Shown here: positions 8,031 to 16,125 of the stretch, one piece after another
Numbering within the stretch: the stretch's first letter is position 1
Layout of the letters: every line of letters starts with the position of its first letter
Assembly (NCBI RefSeq): GCF_024505145.1
Contig: NZ_JANIAA010000017.1
Span: 62,001 to 126,000 of the forward strand
DNA from: Streptomyces rugosispiralis
GTDB taxonomy: Bacteria > Actinomycetota > Actinomycetes > Streptomycetales > Streptomycetaceae
Length of the DNA stretch: 64,000 nt
Direction of reading: 5' to 3'
Translations under genes and position numbers: made by a program
Notes under the pieces: generated by a model
What the model saw: only the letters and a program-made list of their open reading frames with translations
What the model was told of the DNA's origin: nothing
The model's database searches: none

Positions 8031-9092
8031 TCAGGCGGGCCGGGGAAAGACCGTGCCGTCGAAGATCTTCCGTGCGGTGCGCACGACGGCCGTGCCCCGC
8101 GCCGCCGGAGTGGCGCCGTTGTCCACGGACGTGTCGATGTCCAGGAAGCCGGTGGGGTGTTCGATGCGCAGCCGCTCCCCCGTCGCCGGGAGCCGGGCCA
8201 CGTCCTCGCCGACGTTTCCCTCGACGCACAGCCCGGCGGCGACACTGGCGGCTCCCAGGACGCCGATCGCCGTATGGCAGCGGACCGGGATGAAGGTCCG
8301 GGTCATCACGGTGCCACCGTGTGCGGGCGGGGCCAGCAGACTGAGCTTGGGCACGGTCGTGGCACTCACATCGCCCAGGCCCATCAGCCGGCCCGCCTCC
8401 CGCCGGATCTCCTGGAGCCGGGCGCCGAGTGCCGCGTTCGCCTCCAGTTCCCCGGGGTCCTCATAGCCGGTTGCATCCAGGGCGGACGCGGCGATGAGCA
8501 CGGTCGGCATGCCGTTGTCCACGCAGGTCACCGGGGTACCGTCGATGAGGTCGCGGGCGTGGCCGGTGGGCAGCAGCGGGCCGCTGCCCCGCTCGAAGCC
8601 GATCACCACCGGGGCGGCGGAGCCCGGGACGCCCGAGATCTCGGCCGAGCCGGTGTAGTCGACGCGCCGGTCCGGGGTGGGAACGGCCACGGTGGCGTGG
8701 TCACCGCTGTTGACCATCCTGATCCGTACCGGTGTCCGCCCGTCCCGGGCGGCGACCAGGCCCCGTTCCACGGCGAAGGGGCCGACCCCGGCCAGGAGGT
8801 TGCCGCAGTTCTGCCGGTCGGAGACCTCGGCCTTGTCCACGCCGAGCTGCAGGAAGAGATAGTCGACATCGGCGTCCGGGCCCCGGGCGGCGGAGACCAC
8901 GGCCACCTTGCTGGTGAGGGGGTGTGCCCCGCCGAGGCCGTCGATCTGGCGTGGATCGGGACTGCCCATGATCCGCAGCAGCAGATCGTCCCGGGCGCTG
9001 GGGTCGGAGGGCAGGTCCTCCGCGAGGAAGTAGGCGCCCTTGGAGGTGCCGCCGCGCATCAGCATGCAGCGCACCCCCTCCGGCCCGCTCAT
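8031..9092 (-). CDS. PrpF/GalD-like isomerase (4-oxalomesaconate tautomerase type)
   Basis: 353 residues of the diaminopimelate-epimerase-like fold. The MRGGTSKGAYF motif near the N-terminus carries the lysine typical of PrpF proteins, and QNCGNLLAGVGPFA and TCVDNGMP follow. Homologues move double bonds in aconitate-like or oxalomesaconate-like acids; the gallate/protocatechuate 4,5-cleavage enzyme GalD is the closest match I recognise. The start at 9092 overlaps the stop of the RraA-like gene by ATGA, so the two are translationally coupled. With an adjacent aldolase, breakdown of an aromatic-derived tricarboxylic keto acid is a reasonable inference; the exact substrate is open. Confidence 0.8.
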   Translation of the reverse strand: MSGPEGVRCMLMRGGTSKGAYFLAEDLPSDPSARDDLLLRIMGSPDPRQIDGLGGAHPLTSKVAVVSAARGPDADVDYLFLQLGVDKAEVSDRQNCGNLLAGVGPFAVERGLVAARDGRTPVRIRMVNSGDHATVAVPTPDRRVDYTGSAEISGVPGSAAPVVIGFERGSGPLLPTGHARDLIDGTPVTCVDNGMPTVLIAASALDATGYEDPGELEANAALGARLQEIRREAGRLMGLGDVSATTVPKLSLLAPPAHGGTVMTRTFIPVRCHTAIGVLGAASVAAGLCVEGNVGEDVARLPATGERLRIEHPTGFLDIDTSVDNGATPAARGTAVVRTARKIFDGTVFPRPA

Positions 9093-9910
9093 GAGACGGT
9101 CCCGCCACGGACGTCCTCGACACGGACGGCCTCGGCACGGACGGCCTCGGCACGGACGTCCTCGGCACGGACGTCCTCGGCATACTCGGCGTACGGCTGG
9201 TACCGCACCCCGAGCCGGGCCAGGGTCTCCCGCAACCCGTAGCGGTCCAGGCCCAGTTGGCCCTCGGCGAAGGCGGCCCGGGTCGCCGCCTCCTTCGCGG
9301 TGCGCGCCACGGCCGCCTCGACGGCCGTGGCGGCCGACCGGCGGGGTACGCACATCACCCCGTCGTCGTCGGCGAGAATCACATCGCCGGGGCGTATGCA
9401 CTGCCCGCCCACCACCACGGGCAAATTGACGGATCCGGCCGTGGCCTTGACGGTGCCCTGCGCGCACACGGCGGCCGACCACACGGGGAAGCCCATCGCG
9501 CGCAGCTCGGCGGTGTCGCGCACCCCGGCGTCGATGACCAGGCCGCGGACGCCGCGGTACTGGAGTGCGGTGGCGAAGAGCTCGCCGAACATGCCGTCCG
9601 TGGACGGCGATGTGGTGGTGACGACGAGGACGTCGCCCTCGGCGCACTGCTCGACCGCGGCGTGGATCATCAGGTTGTCGCCGGGCCGGCACAGCGCCGT
9701 GACCGCGGTGCCCGCGATGCGCACGTCCTGCTGGACGGGGCGCAGCCCGGGGCCGAGGGATCCGGTGCGGCCCATGGCCTCGTGCACCGTGGCCACGCCG
9801 TACCCCCGCAGGGCCGCCACATGCTCGGCCTCGGCGCGAGGCGGGTCGGTGACGATCACACCGCTCGGCCGTGCGGCGGCGGGCGCGTCGCCCGCGCTAC
9901 CGTGCGTCAT
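9089..9910 (-). CDS. RraA-like 4-carboxy-4-hydroxy-2-oxoadipate aldolase / oxaloacetate decarboxylase
   Basis: 273 residues. RraA-fold motifs are present: RPGDNLMIHAA, VIDAGVRDTAELRAMGFPVW and PGDVILADDDGV, which in LigK/GalC-type aldolases hold the metal and pyruvate. Such enzymes split 4-carboxy-4-hydroxy-2-oxoadipate to pyruvate and oxaloacetate. A ribosome site AGGAGATATC precedes the ATG at 9910. The last 25 residues are five copies of a Glu-x-Val-Arg-Ala-type pentapeptide from a 15-bp DNA repeat, a tail that homologues are not expected to carry. First gene of the leftward RraA-PrpF(-CitG) set; GntR lies upstream. Confidence 0.8.
   Translation of the reverse strand: MTHGSAGDAPAAARPSGVIVTDPPRAEAEHVAALRGYGVATVHEAMGRTGSLGPGLRPVQQDVRIAGTAVTALCRPGDNLMIHAAVEQCAEGDVLVVTTTSPSTDGMFGELFATALQYRGVRGLVIDAGVRDTAELRAMGFPVWSAAVCAQGTVKATAGSVNLPVVVGGQCIRPGDVILADDDGVMCVPRRSAATAVEAAVARTAKEAATRAAFAEGQLGLDRYGLRETLARLGVRYQPYAEYAEDVRAEDVRAEAVRAEAVRVEDVRGGTVS
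9106..9180. repeat. 15-bp tandem repeat, five copies
   Basis: Five head-to-tail copies of CACGGACGKCCTCGR with only two variable positions, inside the 3' end of the RraA-like gene. In frame it encodes an acidic/basic pentapeptide repeat, so copy-number change would not shift the frame. Confidence 0.9.
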
Positions 9911-9967
9911 TGCTGATATCTCCTTGCTGGACAGGTCGGTGGCCCACCCCGTGGCTCGCGCCCCGCG

Positions 9968-10618
9968 TCATTCGCTCAAGGCGTCGATCACACTGGCGAG
10001 GTGGGCACGGACGGCCGCTTCGGCCGCCTGTGGGTCCCTGGCCCTGATCGCCTCGATCACGGCCAGGTGTTCACCCAGGGACCGCTGGGCACGTCCCGGC
10101 CGCAGCGCGAGCTGAAACCGATGGCGCACCAGCTGTGCGTTGAGCCGCTCCAGCAGCTCCACCGCCACCCGCTGACCGGAGAACTCCCGGATGCGGGCGT
10201 GGAGTTGGTGGTTGAGGTCGGAGTAGGTCAGCGGTTCGCCGTCGGCGACCGCCTTGGACATCGCCGTGCCCAGGTCGGCCAGTTCGGTCAGCTGCTCCTC
10301 GTCGGCCTCGACGGCCGCCTTGGCGGCGCACAGCCCCTCCAGGACCATGCGGCATTCCGTGATGGCCACGGCCTCCTCCACGCTCACCACCCGCACCCGT
10401 GAGCCACGGTTGCGGATCCGCTCGACCAGACCCTCGGAGGCCAGCTCGATCAGCGCCGCGCGAATGCTCGCCCGGGTCACACCGAATTGCTCGGCGAGTT
10501 CGTTCTCCACCAGCCGCTGGGCCGGCGCCATCTCCCCGCGCGAAATCGCCTGCCTCAGCTGCTCCAACGCATGCTGCTTGGCCTGCTCTCCGGTGCCTGG
10601 ACGGGCTTCCTTCGGCAT
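9968..10618 (-). CDS. GntR/FadR-type (FCD) transcriptional regulator
   Basis: 216 residues. The winged helix at residues about 18-75 has RLVENELAEQFGVTRASIRAAL, and a C-terminal FCD domain follows with the conserved metal/ligand positions (DLNHQLHARI, LGEHLAVIEAI). FCD members sense small carboxylic acids, which fits the adjacent RraA/PrpF genes, whose promoter lies just downstream on the same strand. The 57-base gap to the RraA start allows co-transcription or separate control. A candidate self-operator lies 51 bases upstream. Confidence 0.88.
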   Translation of the reverse strand: MPKEARPGTGEQAKQHALEQLRQAISRGEMAPAQRLVENELAEQFGVTRASIRAALIELASEGLVERIRNRGSRVRVVSVEEAVAITECRMVLEGLCAAKAAVEADEEQLTELADLGTAMSKAVADGEPLTYSDLNHQLHARIREFSGQRVAVELLERLNAQLVRHRFQLALRPGRAQRSLGEHLAVIEAIRARDPQAAEAAVRAHLASVIDALSE

Positions 10619-10668
10619 CGTGCCCTCCCTGAGTGAGTGCCTGTCGAAGGTAAATCTAGGCCAACAAG

Positions 10669-10680
10669 ATTGTCAACGAT
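10669..10680. promoter_or_regulatory. Imperfect palindrome, candidate GntR operator
   Basis: ATTGTCAACGAT, an imperfect dyad of the GT-N-AC type used by many FCD-class GntR proteins, lies 51 bases before the GntR start. Assignment rests on motif similarity and position only. Confidence 0.35.
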
Positions 10681-10724
10681 TTCGTTGCCCATATTGGCGA
10701 CACGAATCGGCCCACGCACCCCTG

Positions 10725-10788
10725 ATTCCGGCCCCATTCCGGCCCAGTCCGGGCCCATTCCTGCCCAGTCCGGCCCAGTCCGGCCCCG
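10725..10788. repeat. Short GC-rich tandem repeats
   Basis: Imperfect repeats of a 10-base unit close to GCCCAGTCCG, with longer 20-base periodicity, between the GntR gene and the PL8 lyase. No protein is encoded. Probably slippage-derived. Confidence 0.7.
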
Positions 10789-10863
10789 TGACAGGGAAAG
10801 CCGGGGTTGCTTCAATGGTCCGTCGGTTCCCCATCGGACCCCGTCGACCGTTGGAGCGTGCCC

Positions 10864-13434
10864 GTGCCTCTCTCGCGTCGTGCTCTCGTCTCCACGCTCC
10901 CGGCCGCCGCACTGACGGCCATGGCCCTGCCACTGCGCGCACGGGCCGCGGGACACCCAGCGGCGGCCGGTGAAACGACCGGGGCCGCTCACACCCGGCT
11001 GATCGACAACACCGTGGCCGTCTTCGCCGGGACGCGGGAGACCAACGCCCGCCCCGAGGTGCGCGCCAAACTCGCCGCCATCGCCACGACCGCCCGCTCC
11101 CGGCTCACCGCGATGGACCGCGCCGGGCAGGGCGAGCTCTTCCAGGGCCTCGCGCTGGGCACCAGCGACCCCAACCTGAACACCTCGTTCCAGTACCTCT
11201 ACGAGATCGCCCTCGCCACCCGCACCCCGGACGGCGGCACACCGTCCGGCCCGTCCGGTCTCCACGGCGACACCGGTGTCCAGCGGCGCGTCATCGACGG
11301 CCTGATATGGCTCCACGAGCACTACTACGGCGACCAGTCCAAGGGCTACTACGGCAACTGGTTCACCTGGGAGATCGGCATCTCCACCCACGTCAGCAAG
11401 ACGCTGGCGCTGCTCGCGGACGAACTCGCCGCCTACCGGCCCGGCCTCGCCGCCACCTACGTCGCCTCGATGGACGCGTATCTGCGCAACGGCGAGGGCG
11501 GCGACGTCGACCTCGACTCACGCTTCCACACCGGCGCCAACCTCGCCGACATCACCACCAACCGCGTCCTCCAGGGCGCCGTACTCGGCGACGAGGCCCG
11601 GATCACCAAGGCCCTCGCCGACCAGCTCACCATCCTGGCCACCATCGACCCGTACGAGCTGCGGCACGGTGTCACCGACGGCTTCTACGCCGACGGCTCC
11701 TTCATCCAGCACGCGTCCGTGGCCTACACGGGCTCCTACGGCAAGGGCCTGCTCACCCGTGTCGTGCAGACCGTCAAGATGCTCGACGGCACCGGCTACA
11801 CGACCGGCGACCAACTGGTCCGCGTCGTCCAGGGGTGGGTGGTGGACGGCTTCGCGCCACTGATCTTCGAGGGCTGGCTGATGGAGATCGTCAAGGGGCG
11901 CGGGGTGTCCCGGCCGGCCACGGGGTACGCCGACGCGGCCGAGGTGGTGGAGGCCGTGGTGGGCCTCTCCGCCCATGCCACCGGCGCCGACGCCACGGCG
12001 CTCAAGGGCTATGTGGCGTATCTGCGGCAGACCTCGAAGGCCACGCTCGACCCTTCGGGGTTCGTCTCCCCGGTGAGCATCGCGGCCTACGCCGACATCC
12101 TCGCCGACTCCTCGGTCCCGGCGGGCGACCTCGGGCCCGCCGCGCGCCATGTGGCGTTCAACGCGATGGACAGAACCGTCCACCGGCGCCCCGGCTACGC
12201 CTTCGCCCTGGCCCGGAGCTCGTCCAGGATCAGCAGATACGAGTACATGAGCGGGGAGAACCTGATGCCCTGGTTCCAGGGGGACGGCGCCCACCATCTG
12301 TATCTGTCCGGCCAGGACCAGACCCAGGCGTTCGGCATCGACTACCTCACCACCGTCCCGCCGTACCGCCTCGCCGGTGTCACCGCCCCCGTGGAGACCC
12401 GCCGCACCGTCCCCGAGCTGTACGGCACGCTCTGGTACGACAACCCCGAGCGTGGCTTCACCTCCTCGTCGGAGGCGCAGAACACCTATGTCTACTTCCC
12501 CCGGAGCACCCACCCGTTCTCCGGTGGCGCCGCCCTGGGCCCGTACGGCGTGACGGGACTCGTCCAGTCCGACGACGTCGCGTACGACGCGAAGCAGGCG
12601 GGCGACCTGCCCGGGGACTTCGTGGTGTACCGCAACGCCGATGCCACCAAGTCGTGGTTCCTGTTCGACGACGAGATCGTGGTGCTGGCCGCGGGGGTCG
12701 GCGATGCCACCGGCCGCGCGGTGACCACGACTCTCGACACCCGGATCGCCGCGCCCTCGGACACCCTCGTCCTCACCGGGCGGCTCCGCGGCGGTGCGCC
12801 CTGGTCCGGCACCGGCACGGCCCCGCTCGCATGGCTGCGCCACGCCAATGCCACCCGGGCCGGCTCGGTCGGGTACGTCTTCCTGGACGGGCCACCGCCC
12901 ACCGTCACACTGGACACCGTCACCCGCAGCCGCCGCGCGGTCCGCCTGGCCAACCCCGACACCCCGGTGACCAAACAGCTCTTCGCCATCACGGTGGAGC
13001 GGGCGGCGGGCGCGCCGCACACCTCGATGGCTTACGCCCTCGTCCCGAATGCCACCGAACGCCAACTGGACGGCTACGCCCGGCGCCCGCTCGCCGTCCT
13101 GGCCAACACCACCCGGCTCCAGGCCGTGGTCCACCAGGGCCTGCGGATCACCGCGCTCAACGCCTTCGCCCCCGGCAACCACCACGCCGGGCGGCTGTCG
13201 GTGCGCGGGCCCGGCTCGGTGATCCTGCGGGAAACCCATGACGGCGGCGTGGCGGTCGCGGTGTCCGACCCGACCACCGAGCGCGACACGGTCTCTCTCG
13301 TCATCCGGGGCCGGAGGATGCGGGCCGTGGCGGCGGACGACGGTGTCCGGGTGGGCCGGGTCCCCGGCGGCACCCGGATCGTCGTCACCACCCGCCACGC
13401 CTACGGCCGGAGCTTCACGGCGACGCTGCGCTGA
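10864..13434 (+). CDS. Secreted polysaccharide lyase family 8 (hyaluronate/chondroitin/xanthan lyase type)
   Basis: 856 residues. It cleaves uronic-acid-containing polysaccharides by beta-elimination outside the cell. A Tat-like signal (SRRALV then a hydrophobic Ala-rich stretch ending ARA) is at the N-terminus. Catalytic positions fit PL8: Asn226 (TGANLADIT), His283 (SFIQHAS), Tyr292 (GSYGKG) and an Arg in the SRISRYEYMSGEN segment. The alpha-toroid (to about 400) is followed by beta-sandwich domains. The GTG at 10864 is chosen because GGAG lies 7 bases upstream; the GTG at 10858 is too close to it. The stop overlaps the convergent permease gene by 20 bases. Substrate cannot be told from sequence. 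Confidence 0.88.
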   Translation: MPLSRRALVSTLPAAALTAMALPLRARAAGHPAAAGETTGAAHTRLIDNTVAVFAGTRETNARPEVRAKLAAIATTARSRLTAMDRAGQGELFQGLALGTSDPNLNTSFQYLYEIALATRTPDGGTPSGPSGLHGDTGVQRRVIDGLIWLHEHYYGDQSKGYYGNWFTWEIGISTHVSKTLALLADELAAYRPGLAATYVASMDAYLRNGEGGDVDLDSRFHTGANLADITTNRVLQGAVLGDEARITKALADQLTILATIDPYELRHGVTDGFYADGSFIQHASVAYTGSYGKGLLTRVVQTVKMLDGTGYTTGDQLVRVVQGWVVDGFAPLIFEGWLMEIVKGRGVSRPATGYADAAEVVEAVVGLSAHATGADATALKGYVAYLRQTSKATLDPSGFVSPVSIAAYADILADSSVPAGDLGPAARHVAFNAMDRTVHRRPGYAFALARSSSRISRYEYMSGENLMPWFQGDGAHHLYLSGQDQTQAFGIDYLTTVPPYRLAGVTAPVETRRTVPELYGTLWYDNPERGFTSSSEAQNTYVYFPRSTHPFSGGAALGPYGVTGLVQSDDVAYDAKQAGDLPGDFVVYRNADATKSWFLFDDEIVVLAAGVGDATGRAVTTTLDTRIAAPSDTLVLTGRLRGGAPWSGTGTAPLAWLRHANATRAGSVGYVFLDGPPPTVTLDTVTRSRRAVRLANPDTPVTKQLFAITVERAAGAPHTSMAYALVPNATERQLDGYARRPLAVLANTTRLQAVVHQGLRITALNAFAPGNHHAGRLSVRGPGSVILRETHDGGVAVAVSDPTTERDTVSLVIRGRRMRAVAADDGVRVGRVPGGTRIVVTTRHAYGRSFTATLR

Positions 13435-15025
13435 GCTGCGCGGTGCGCAGGTGCTGGGCGCCCTCGCGGACCGCCCACCCGAACACGGCGAGCGCGAGAA
13501 CGCCCACCGTCACGGTGTCGTACGGCGCCGGGAGGCGGCCGGAACCACCGAAGGTGCCCAGCCACGACAGCACGGTCAGCGCGGCGAGGTGGAAGACCAG
13601 CCAGGCGCCGCGCCGCAATTCCTCCCCCAGCGACGCGCCTCCGTCCTCACGGCGCTGCAGCAGGAACAACCCGGCGCCGAGCAGTACGAAGGGCAGCGCG
13701 AGGCGCAGATCGTGCCAGCCGGACCAGTAGACGAACTCGCTGGCCACCACGAAGCTCACCGGTGCGATCCAGCGCACCCCGGGCACCTGGCCCTCGGTCC
13801 GGGCCACTCCGCGCTCGCGGTCATGTGCCCGGAACGCCGCGACGGCCACCGCCGAGGCGGCGTAGATCAGCAGATACATGTCCCCCATCACGCTCACGAT
13901 GTCCTGCCAGCCGCCGAACGGCAGCATGAAGACGACGATGACCGCGAGGTTGAGCAGCAGCGCCCGGCGCGCCACCCCGGACCAGGGGTGGATGCGCATG
14001 AAGAAGCGGGGCAGCAGACCGTTCTTGGCCAGGGCGTACGTATGGCGAGCGTCGATCGCCACGCCCACATAGGCCGACCCGCCCGGTGAGATCACCGCGT
14101 CCGCGTAGAGCAGCGTGGCCAGCCAGTGGAGATTGAGCACCAGGGCGAGCTGCCCGAAGGGCGACTCGAAGTCGACTCCCTTCCAGCCGTGGCCCAGCAG
14201 CGACTCGGGCACCGTGTACAGGAACGCCAGCTGGAGTCCGAGGTAGACCAGCACGGCGAGACCGATGCCGGTGAGCACCGCGGCCGGTACGGTACGGCGC
14301 GGGTTGCGGGCCTCACCGGAGAAGTCGAGCGGGGCCTGGAAGCCGTTGACGGAGTACACGATGCCACCGCCGGCGAGCGCGGTCAGGCAGGCCGCGTAGC
14401 CGTACGGGGCGAAACCGCCGTGATCGGTGAGACGCCCGGAGTGGGTGCCGGACAGGAACAGCGCCACGATGGTGAGGATGGGGACGACGACCTTGAACAC
14501 CGAGATCAGGTTGTTCAGCCGGGCGAATATCCGCACGGCGAACCAGTTGAAGGCCGTCAGCACGACACTCAGCGCGACGGCCACGGCGAGTCCGGAGGCG
14601 CTGAGGCTGCCGCCGTTGTAGAGCCCCGGCAGATAGTGGGCGGCGTACTGCATGATCGCGCTGATCTCGGCCGCCGTGCCACCCACCGAGAGCAGCACCG
14701 ACCAGCCGATCATCGTGCCGACCAGCCGTCCGCTGGCGTACAGCGGCCAGCGGACGGTGCCGCCGCCCTCCGGGCGGGTGGCGCCGAGCTCCACCATGAC
14801 CAGCGCGATCAGGGCGCACAGCACACCCGCCGCGATCCAGGACAGCAGGGCGGCGGGGCCGGCGGTCTGGGCGGCGTACAGGGCCGCGAACAGCCACCCG
14901 GACCCCAGGATGTTGGAGAACCCGATCGCGGTCAGGGCCCAGAATCCGAGGTCCTTGTGGAGTCGTCGCTCCTCGGCGAGCACCGCCGGCGCGGCGCCGG
15001 ACTCCGGTGGGTGGTTCTCCGACAC
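13415..15025 (-). CDS. APC superfamily amino acid permease
   Basis: 536 residues with about 12-14 hydrophobic segments. The N-terminal motif GFWALTAIGFSNILGSGWLF is the APC signature (glycine-rich first helix). FSGEARNPRRTVPAA after helix 6 is the typical cytoplasmic loop of amino acid/polyamine antiporters. It probably imports an amino acid across the cytoplasmic membrane with protons. The GTG at 15025 lies 11 bases after GGAG. Its 3' end overlaps the PL8 lyase gene tail-to-tail. Substrate unknown. Confidence 0.85.
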   Translation of the reverse strand: MSENHPPESGAAPAVLAEERRLHKDLGFWALTAIGFSNILGSGWLFAALYAAQTAGPAALLSWIAAGVLCALIALVMVELGATRPEGGGTVRWPLYASGRLVGTMIGWSVLLSVGGTAAEISAIMQYAAHYLPGLYNGGSLSASGLAVAVALSVVLTAFNWFAVRIFARLNNLISVFKVVVPILTIVALFLSGTHSGRLTDHGGFAPYGYAACLTALAGGGIVYSVNGFQAPLDFSGEARNPRRTVPAAVLTGIGLAVLVYLGLQLAFLYTVPESLLGHGWKGVDFESPFGQLALVLNLHWLATLLYADAVISPGGSAYVGVAIDARHTYALAKNGLLPRFFMRIHPWSGVARRALLLNLAVIVVFMLPFGGWQDIVSVMGDMYLLIYAASAVAVAAFRAHDRERGVARTEGQVPGVRWIAPVSFVVASEFVYWSGWHDLRLALPFVLLGAGLFLLQRREDGGASLGEELRRGAWLVFHLAALTVLSWLGTFGGSGRLPAPYDTVTVGVLALAVFGWAVREGAQHLRTAQLSAASP

Positions 15026-15084
15026 GGTCGCTCGTCTCCTCGGTGGTACACGAACATGCAAAGGCCCAGCGTGCCATGCGTGCC

Positions 15085-15305
15085 GACGGGCCCGGTCGGC
15101 CATCCCACCGAGACGCTCTCCTCCGGGGCGGCCTCGGACCGGGGCGCGGTGGCCCTCGCCTTCCACGGCCAGGGCGGCGCGGATCTCGCCCGCTCGCTGC
15201 TGTCCGAGGCCGAGCGCGCCGGGGCCCGTGTCAACCGTCCTCGCCCGGCACCTGGCTGGACGAGCACCAGGACTCACCGGGACATCGGCATGCACTCCGA
15301 TGGCG
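15085..15305 (+). pseudogene. Remnant of a NodB-type polysaccharide deacetylase
   Basis: One frame reads GAVALAFHGQGGADLARSLL then AERAGARV, resembling the NodB core (VALTFD.., ARVT..). After about 15235 the match continues in another frame as GTWLDEHQDS, the usual GTWLDEHPDLARRI segment. The catalytic Asp pair and His motifs are absent or broken by shifts. It lies between the divergent permease and DoxX genes. Identification is from memory of the family and is moderate. Confidence 0.45.
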
Positions 15306-15424
15306 TAGTAACGACGGCGGGGCCCGGGAGACGTGCCGAGACTGGGTGAGACGCCGGGCGGCCGCCCGTGGTGTGCCCGTACGGGAACGGAGGAGACACC
15401 ATGCCCCGGAGCGGAGGAGACCTC

Positions 15425-15961
15425 ATGCCCCACCGCAAGGATCTCGGGCTGCTCACCCTGCGCCTCGGCGTGGGCGGGGTGCTGGCCGCACACGGCACGC
15501 AGAAGCTCTTCGGCTGGGGCGGGGGCGACGGCCTGGCCCGTACCGCCCAGGCCATGGAGGCGATGGGCTTCCGGCCGGGGCGGGCCTGCGCCGTGGTGGC
15601 CGGGCTGGGCGAGGCGGGCGGCGGGCTGCTGCTCGCGCTCGGGCTCGCCACTCCCGCCGCCGGCGCGGCGGCCGCGGGGACGATGGCGGGGGCGGTGTCG
15701 GTGAACGCGCCGGCCGGGTTCTTCGCCCAGTCCGGAGGCTATGAGTTCCCGGCTCTGCTGGGTTGCTCGGCGGCGGCGCTCGGGATCTCGGGGCCCGGCC
15801 GCTACTCCCTCGACCACCTCACCTGCCATGTGCTGGACCGGCCGTGGCTGATCGCGACGGCGTTCACCGCGAGCGCGCTGGCGGCGGTCGCGGTGATCAA
15901 GCGCAGGATGGCGGTGACGGCGGAGCGTGACCTCGCCGAGGAGGAGGAGCTCTACGAGTAG
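15425..15961 (+). CDS. DoxX family membrane protein
   Basis: 178 residues, four hydrophobic segments, with the DoxX signature LLTLRLGVGGVLAAHGTQKLFGW near the N-terminus and an acidic C-terminal tail. DoxX proteins sit in the cytoplasmic membrane and are linked to thiol/oxidative stress or to quinone-related complexes, but the biochemical role is unsettled. The start is uncertain because the ribosome site plus ATG is duplicated: GGAGGAGACACC-ATG at 15401 and GGAGGAGACCTC-ATG at 15425 are in the same frame, 24 bases apart. The second fits family N-termini better. Confidence 0.85.
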   Translation: MPHRKDLGLLTLRLGVGGVLAAHGTQKLFGWGGGDGLARTAQAMEAMGFRPGRACAVVAGLGEAGGGLLLALGLATPAAGAAAAGTMAGAVSVNAPAGFFAQSGGYEFPALLGCSAAALGISGPGRYSLDHLTCHVLDRPWLIATAFTASALAAVAVIKRRMAVTAERDLAEEEELYE

Positions 15962-16125
15962 AGCGCCATCCGCCCGAGTGGAGACCGTCCATCCGAGTAG
16001 AGACCCACTCCACCCCTCCTATCACCTCTCCGGCAGGTGACGCACGGCGTGCGGGGTGCAGCCGCGTGCGCCATGGTGGATGCCAGGGCCGGGCAGCGGT
16101 TCGCACTGGTGGAGGGTGGGTGCGG

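Noticed and set aside
11518..13398. 626-codon minus-strand frame inside the PL8 lyase
   Set aside because: Mirrors the lyase reading frame; no motifs, no ribosome site.
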